DNA of 64,000 nucleotides, from NCBI GenBank assembly GCA_949152475.1, contig OX424563.1, positions 21,797,001-21,861,000 on the forward strand. The letters are read 5' to 3'. Made by a program: the position numbers and the translations under genes. Positions 57,499 through 64,000 of the stretch are shown here, in pieces; the first letter of the stretch is position 1; every line of letters begins with the position of its first letter. The notes beneath the pieces were generated by a model, which worked only from the letters and a program-made list of their open reading frames with translations, had not been told where the DNA came from and searched no databases. This DNA is from Terebella lapidaria (Eukaryota; Annelida; Polychaeta; Terebellida; Terebellidae).

Positions 57499-58211
57499 TA
57501 TAAAAGGAAACACGACAACACACGCGCTCTCTTTTGCCACAGAAATCTCACTGGAAAAACTCCGTGATGTCGGGATGAAGCATTTGGATAGTACAATTGG
57601 ATTTCAAAGCGGGAGCCTATAAAGTACCAAGGAATGCTACTTGAGTATTTAAAACGGCATTCATTATTCAAAACGGCATTCAAAAGGCATTCATTGAAAG
57701 AACCTGGAAAATGATGCGAGCACATTCGGCAAACAGGTGAGTTATTTACGGAACTTATTTCATTGAAGGTTCAACAGAGATAACATTCTTTTACTTTCTG
57801 CATCAAAATGTGGAAGCCTTAAAGTCCATACAAAATGGATATGAATATTCTGCATCCTTTAATTGGTTTCAAGATATATATATACGGTTTATCTATGGCA
57901 GAATTTTGCGTGGATTCAAGACTGGTTGAAAAGGTCCATCCCTGGCCTCGATATATACGATCCATCATACAGGTGAGTAAGTGTATTTTTACTTTGCGCT
58001 ATTTATTCGACAATGTAAATATGCCGCCAAATAGGTACTATAACTATTACGTTATATTCAAAATGACGAGCTGAGCACTTAATGTTTCATAGGCTTGTAC
58101 ATTCTGTATATTTGCAGGAAATGTGTGAAATGTTTGCGAATATGAACTGGAGATTTCTGGCAGATATATTCACAATTTTGGACCTACGGAATCTCCGAGG
58201 AATATCAAAAT
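57499..58211 (+). other. Possible small TATA-driven transcription unit
   Basis: A consensus TATAAAAGG lies at 57499. Downstream are two strong donor sites, CAG/GTGAGT at 57737 and CAG/GTGAGT at 57973, and an acceptor TTTGCAG ending at 58117. An ATG at 57835 opens 46 codons up to the second donor (MAEFCVDSRLVEKVHPWPRY lies within). It joins in phase 0 to 58118, which adds 31 codons to a stop, for a 77-aa product. The acceptor for the middle exon is not clear and no protein family is recognised. It could equally be a non-coding RNA or chance. Confidence 0.25.
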
Positions 58212-59282
58212 AATCGAGGATAACGTTTTCACTCGATTATGGATATCTGCAAATGGATTTTATCACGAAGTGAAAAGCCAAATACAACCCATGGATATTA
58301 ATCAGCATCTCATGGCTGCAATGATCATCTGTACGTCGAGGATTGAGAAATGTTCCAACATTGCTTTTTGTTTTTGCAATTTGTGATGCATCTCGTGCTG
58401 TAATTTGTTACCTGAATAAATATGTAGCGTTCATACATCGGTTTGTTGTGGTTCGTTATTTCTACACAGGAGTAGATACTGGAGTACATTATTTGAATAA
58501 TATACTCCAATAATCTACTGAACGCAAACAATCTACTACTGGTAGTTGATTCTGAAAAATAGTCGATTGCATAGGACAATAGAACCGTGTACTAAAGACA
58601 ATGAACTCGAAGAGAGAGCAAACCGTAGTCAGGAGCACTAGCAAAAATTACCTGAGTGTTCTATCGCAAGGTGCCCGGTAACAGATGTTCCCCTTCATAA
58701 TTTAAAAGAAAATGTAAACAAATATGACTCTTATATCGTAATCAATTGGTCGTACATTGTAGATGATACCCCCGTTCTTCTGGTATACTTTTGTGTTAAT
58801 TGTTACTGCTTGCAGCATTTATTTTTTAATAATTTAGTGGAAAATATGTTTATTGCAGTAATGTAACTGAAATTGTGAATAGAATCAAGATATATGTTGC
58901 TGTACTGGATTATATTTTCAAATCATGGAAACAACCGAGACATCACTTCGCAAAATAATTACTGGCACACACACATTCAACATGGATTCTGCAATGCAGC
59001 CTTCTTTTCACTCTTTCAGTGGTATAATTTCATTTGACTTGCTTACAGCGATGGAAGCTGTGAAAATTTCATGCATTAAACATGAATATGGCACCAATTC
59101 CCAAGTAGTGAGGTGTTCAGAGAGAACTTAACCAAGTCCGTGTCCAATCTCAAAGGCCAGTGTCGGCCAAAATCGAGAAACTTTTATGGAACTTCATAAA
59201 CTCCCATGCTTGGAAATATGAAGGTGAAATCAGGTGTTCAGGAAAGAATGAGCTTTTCCTGCTCCACTTTTGGCACTCAACA
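58212..59282. other. Gene-free stretch
   Basis: AT-rich, no features recognised. Confidence 0.35.
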
Positions 59283-59535
59283 TGAATTCAGGAAATATTA
59301 TCCGAAGGCTAAGATAGGTTACCGAACTTCTTGGCATTGCACCTGACATGACCTTGATATTTACCGATCAAGGTCAACTTTGTGAACTTCAAAGTCACCA
59401 TTAGGTTTGCTGCAAATGACTTTCTATAGGCTATGTTCATGATACAAACGCATAAGCTCTATCAACAAGTCTTGTCGGTTGAGACCAATTTATACAGTTC
59501 ATGACATGCGATACATTGAGATTTAGCCTTCAAGG
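59283..59535 (+). repeat. Family A subfamily 2 fragment
   Basis: Starts CCGAAGGCTAAGATAGGTTA and resembles 35750-35990 (TTACCGATCAAGGTCA, CATTAGGTTTGCTGCAAATG, TCTATCAACAAGT). It lies at the left edge of the second duplicated block. Confidence 0.6.
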
Positions 59536-59734
59536 TCACCAGAAGAACATCACGTGTCACAGCGGAATAAGGGGGGTGGATGATACATCCCCAAAAATTA
59601 ATGAATAAATAAGCCCCTCGCTTCTGATTGGTTAAATAACGTTTATGTTTTCCGACTTCGGAAATATTTGGCGGGAATCCCTGTGAAATGCTTCCCAGGG
59701 TTTGATCAAATCTTCCCGGTTTCAAGGCGCTACT

Positions 59735-60640
59735 TCAGCATGTTAGATGGTCGAATGGGTAGCCTGTGCCAAGCATCAATCACTTCGCCACGCATGCATT
59801 GTTGAGCTGACCACTTGTGGATTTTTTATGTCATACCCGATGCAGGCCTGACTGTTGTGACGTTACCCAGGATATTTTCATCAATGTTGATGCTTGTTTG
59901 TTGAGAGCGAAACTATGACACTCAATAGCTTAATCTCTACCTTGCTGAACTCACTGTTGTCTCTGGACAACAGACTCGGTGGTGGTCCCCTTGTGTTCTT
60001 GTTGTTGGCAGGGATGCATGTTTGTATCCACGGGGCGGCCCCCGTGATGTTTTTTGGTGACTGAAAAGCGTGACCTATATCGCCTGTTGATATATAAAAA
60101 AATAGGTCTAGAAAAGATGCCCAGTTTCCTGATCGATCCACTCATTGTCCCGCATATAGATCACAATATTTTGGTGCAGCCTTGACGACCACACTGCTTG
60201 AAGGTTCATCACCATGACACCAGACCATAACTCTAGAATCTACACAAACACTCCTCTGTTTCCACTAAATTCATATACACAATGAAACCTTACGTGCATT
60301 CGTCCTATTTCATTGTGCAATAAAGTTGCGTTGATGCATGGAAGTATGTCAGGAAGTACACTCCGACCATAAATTCCCAGGAAAACTCCCATCAATATGT
60401 ACATGTATAACCGAACTGCGTGTAGGAATAATGACAATATATCCGAATTGATCAGAGAGACGCAATTCATCCGTAACGGGATTGCTCCTCGGTCCACATA
60501 GATCTACCAGTGCTTTTATACGATTCTGAGACGATGTGACCTAGAGGGAAATAAACCCAATGTTCTTGTAGCGCTAACTGTCGCCATTTCGTTCGTGTGT
60601 AGAATGTCACCACGCCCCTTTCCCTGATGAAGGTTATCTG
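59735..60640 (+). repeat. Upstream part of the duplicated lactone-oxidase-like block, copy 2
   Basis: Counterpart of 38873-39903, with the shared words in the same order (GCTGACCACTTGTGGATTTT, TTTCCTGATCGATCCACTCA). It continues without a family A insertion to the gene at 61126. Confidence 0.7.
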
Positions 60641-61125
60641 AAACCAACGCGATCACTCTGGATAATTTGATGTTACGTTCATTATCACCAGATCTTTGTT
60701 ATGGATACTGGCACATGATATATGTCAAATTGGGTGTACGGACGGGAAGCATGCCACCGCAATTATTTATTCGCTCGTATAGTTAGGCAAGCTGAGATAG
60801 TCGGTCGACAGTGGCCATAAACAACCCGCGACGTGCAGTTGGGGTTGGATCATAAATGGGTGAGATCAATATGCCATAGCAACGCCGCAGTCAAAACAAA
60901 TAAATAGATACGGTACAGTGAATCTTGGAACCAGCCCACAGTGCACACGATGACGATCCACGCCCGTTAAGTCAGGCCTACTATTTCACACATAGTCAAT
61001 GTATCCAGACGTGCACATCGTGTCGGGGTTGCAGCTTCAGGAGATAATTTCTGTCCAAATGTAATATCGAATCTATTACAAGCAAACTCGTATAAAGTCG
61101 CATTACGAAGAAGAAGCAACGAATC

Positions 61126-63913
61126 ATGGGCGGTTACATGAAAGAAAAAAGGGACGAACTCCAGAAGAAGGTCGGCAACCGTCCGAAAATTTCGCTGGAC
61201 AAGTTCGTCAATTGGGGAGAGACACAGAAGCGGGATGAAGTGCTGACTTGCTACCCCACGAGTCTGGAGGAGATCCAGGCCGTTATCAAGGGATGTCGCG
61301 CGCTTGGAATCCGCGTGCGTGCTACTGGAGCGTCCCATTCTTGGTCCCCGCTATTCAGCGACGAGGGCAACATGGTCATGTTCACGAAGGACATCAAGCG
61401 ACATGATGGTCCGCAGATAGAGCTGATCCAGGTAAGCAGACAATTTCTTTTGATTCCAAATAAGATCAAATATGTATGCTACCAGTCCACCGTTGTCAGG
61501 ACTCTAAGCTATACTAATGTAAGGCTATGCTAATATTCCTTCCACTAGTTCAACTGCCGCATGCTAATATATCTCGTACCATTGTGAATTTTTGAAGATT
61601 TGTCAGTATATCTTTCATTTGAAATACATGTAGTTCGTCGTATTTTCATCCCATTGCCATAGTTGGAATAATGCATTCGTGTGAATACCCCTTGATAATG
61701 CAAAGTATATATATATTGTGGTTGTTCCTACTGTATGTCAGAAGGAATTTCTATATGACTGCCCAACATCTTTTTATAACGACGTAGACCCCCCACCCAC
61801 TCCCGAAAAAGAAACGAAAAAGAACCAAACAAACAAAACAAAAAAAAACCTCCAAGAAATAGGTGTATGACAAGTATATGAGTAACAAATCAAAACAAAA
61901 AAAGCTATCGAGTCGGTTGTATCATCAAAGACATTTTTTGACAGCGGCTCAGTTTTAGAAGTGTATGTAAAGCCGCTTTTACATGATCGTGATGATAACA
62001 ATATATGATGCCGACATCAAACACATTGGAAACAAAATAAACCCCAGACCAAACACTTAAGTCTATGATCAGGGTCTGCTACCTTTTTGGTGGTATCTTC
62101 GGACACATCCCCCCCGTTTCTTCGACAATTATACCGAATGTACATATATCTGCTTATAATATATTCTCAAAGTGTGTACTAGCATCTTCCGATAGCATAC
62201 ATATATAGGAATACATTCGTAATTCACGCATCATCAGAACGCTGACGACCCTAACGAGAAGCACGTGACCGTGATGACGAACGTTACTACGGGAGATTTG
62301 ATGGACTTCGAAGTCAGCCACGGAGTTTGCCTCCCCGCCAACGTCGTCCTACAAGTCGTCACGTACGGTGGTGTGGTGTCTCCAGCATGTCATGTGAGTA
62401 TTGAGTACGGGTCTCCAGACTGGACGAAATTGTTGTGTGGATCACAAGAAAAACTGAACTTTTCTGTAAAACATTATCCGTTTACAACTGTATTTGTATG
62501 AATGAAGGTCCGTCCGATTCTGAAATATATATCAGCTCAACTAGATGCTATTTGTTTCAGGGAGTAGGTCGTGACTGCAAGACCGTCTCAGATTACGTAA
62601 CTGCCATGCGCATTGTCGATTCTGACGGTGTCTTGAGGAATTATAGCATCCAGGAAGATGGGATGGAAGTGATGCTGGCCATCCAGGGCAACATGGGACT
62701 GTTCGGGATCATCTACGATATCACATTCAAGATGCAGAATCAGGTGATCGTCCAGACAGACACGATCTTTGTGAAAGCAGAGAAAGTATTCTACGATAAA
62801 GCTTATATCAAGGAACTCTTCGAGAAGAACTGGTCGGTTGAGATCTTGTGGTTTCCGTTCAACGGGATGAGTCTTCAGGAGATCACAGAGAGTGTCTTTG
62901 AGCACGAGGTGGACTGTGGTGAGTGGGATCCCAAACAGGACGATGTCTGGATTCGCCTCGTCAACAAGCCAGAGAAAGTAGGGGAAGTAAAGTCGAGAAA
63001 GTCATATCGCCTCGAGGGGGTCCGCTCATGGCTCGAACACACTGCTGGGAGCGTCATTGACGGGGCAGTAGTTCTCACGCCTGGCTTGACTCCCTCCTTC
63101 CTACAGATGCAGTTGAAGATCATCAAGCGACAGTTTGAAGGCTCCTCTGAGGTTCAGCATTTGCCACACGCCATTCACTTCAGGGACAACATTGAGGAGA
63201 TGCCTGCCTATGATATGGAATGGGCAATGGACTGTGATGACAAGTATGAGAACTTCTGTAAATCCACGCAATACGTCATAGACCAACTGAAGAAGCTCGC
63301 GGCTGAAGGAAAGTTTCCGGTGACGCTGGGCATGGAGATGAGGCTGATGGAACACAGCGACATCTACATGGCGCCAGCACTGGCGGGCAACCCCAAGTGT
63401 GGAGGATCGGGCCACACCCTTTACATCGAGGTTCTGTCGCTGTTGAACACAAAGGGCTGGGAGGAATTCAGTGATGACGTCAGTCAGTTCTGGAGGAAGA
63501 TGCCCGGCGCGAGGCCTCACTGGTGTAAGGAGTGGGGCAAGCTGAGCGGTATTGATGAACACATTAAAAAGGTAGTGTTTATGTTCCATGAAATTTACAT
63601 TTACCGTAGTAGCAAATTAGCGATCGCGTTTTGCTGGATAAAATTAACTTCTTGGTATTAACTGATTGGTATACTTCAGATGTACAAGGAGCAGTTCCCA
63701 AAATTCTTGGCACAGTTGGAGAAGTCCAAGGCTGATCCAGATGGTATTTTCTTCAATGACCGTCTCGAGAAGTTGCTCTTCCCAAAAGGTCATGACGGAT
63801 GGAAGAAACTGCAACAGAAACAAGGCGGGGATTCACAGCAAAACAAAGGGGGCAACCAGAAGAATGGTCAAGCGAAAAACAAGGAGAGTAGCGGCATGTG
63901 CGCTCTGATTTAA
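61126..63913 (+). CDS. Aldonolactone oxidase-like VAO-family flavoprotein with a CaaX box (4 exons)
   Basis: Exons 61126..61431, 62238..62393, 62561..63571 and 63680..63913, all phase 0 with GT-AG introns; 568 aa. Resembles L-gulono/D-arabinono-1,4-lactone oxidases. The FAD-binding (PCMH) half has YPTSLEEIQAVIKGCRALGI, then VRATGASHSWSPLF, whose His fits the site of covalent FAD in relatives, and GGVVSPACHGVGRD across the exon 2-3 junction. The C-terminal half is ALO-like, with MRLMEHSDIYMAPALAG and ARPHWCKEW (relatives have PHWGK). Likely role is FAD-dependent oxidation of a sugar lactone or polyol, possibly vitamin C-related; the substrate is not readable. Exon 4 adds a Lys/Gln/Gly-rich linker ending CALI, a CaaX-type prenylation signal. 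The start at 61126 begins MGG, but position 6 is Lys, so myristoylation is doubtful. Copy 1 is at 42475. Confidence 0.86.
61715..62100 (+). repeat. Dispersed repeat C in intron 1 of the lactone-oxidase-like gene
   Basis: Contains GTGGTTGTTCCTACTGTATG and GACTGCCCAACATCTTTTTA, matching the C family and the corresponding part of copy 1. Its presence in both copies means it entered the intron before the gene duplication. Confidence 0.5.
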
Positions 63914-64000
63914 AGGCAAATCACAGCATAAAAACAACAACTTCCGCGATTCTTTTGGATGACTGAAACTTCAATTGTGTGTGTTTGGACGGTACAAGTA

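Noticed and set aside
61091-61097. TATAAAG as TATA box of the lactone-oxidase-like gene
   Set aside because: Only about 30 bp before the ATG, leaving almost no 5' untranslated region, and not conserved in copy 1.

Overview
This is a non-coding-rich, AT-rich animal nuclear window. GT-AG introns, phase-1 immunoglobulin-type exons, a metazoan-style GT11 fucosyltransferase, and abundant dispersed and tandem repeats full of AGGTCA-type words suggest a marine invertebrate. Mollusc-, brachiopod-, hemichordate- or amphioxus-like genomes all carry such repeats, and the phylum cannot be fixed from sequence alone. No bacterial operons, CRISPR arrays, tRNA or rRNA genes were recognised. No LTR, retroviral or Polinton-type element was recognised either.

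Layout. 0-2 kb: a three-exon secreted or anchored FAD amine (polyamine) oxidase that appears to lack the family's active-site lysine. 2.6-4.3 kb (minus): an intronless GT13-like Golgi glycosyltransferase with an extra Cys-rich C-terminal region. 5.4-7.3 kb: repeat family A. 9.6-16.7 kb (minus): a five-exon type I membrane protein with three cysteine-less Ig-like domains. 15.4-24 kb: nested duplications, a 5'-truncated LINE with a 3' repeat array, and a 147-bp-period satellite-like element (family B). 24.6 and 27.1 kb (minus): two similar signal-peptide-like exon candidates. 30.1-32.1 kb: a TIR-bounded minisatellite element just downstream of an intronless alpha-1,2-fucosyltransferase-like gene (minus). 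33-42 kb: three more family A elements, a 569-bp tandem duplication and a pogo-like MITE nested in family A. 42.5-44.75 kb and 61.1-63.9 kb: two copies of an aldonolactone-oxidase-like (VAO-fold) flavoprotein gene. The second copy is intact. The first has lost most of exon 1. 45-59 kb: mostly repeats (families A to F), a 223-bp-arm palindrome and a possible small TATA-driven transcript.

How the genes relate. Two of the five recognised loci encode Golgi glycosyltransferases, two are FAD oxidoreductase families, and one encodes an Ig-type surface protein. They do not form an evident pathway. The strongest functional oddities are the amine oxidase without its lysine, the three Ig folds without the B-F disulfide, and the CaaX-box ends on both aldonolactone-oxidase-like copies. 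Much of the rest is repeat biology, in which nested insertions allow relative dating.
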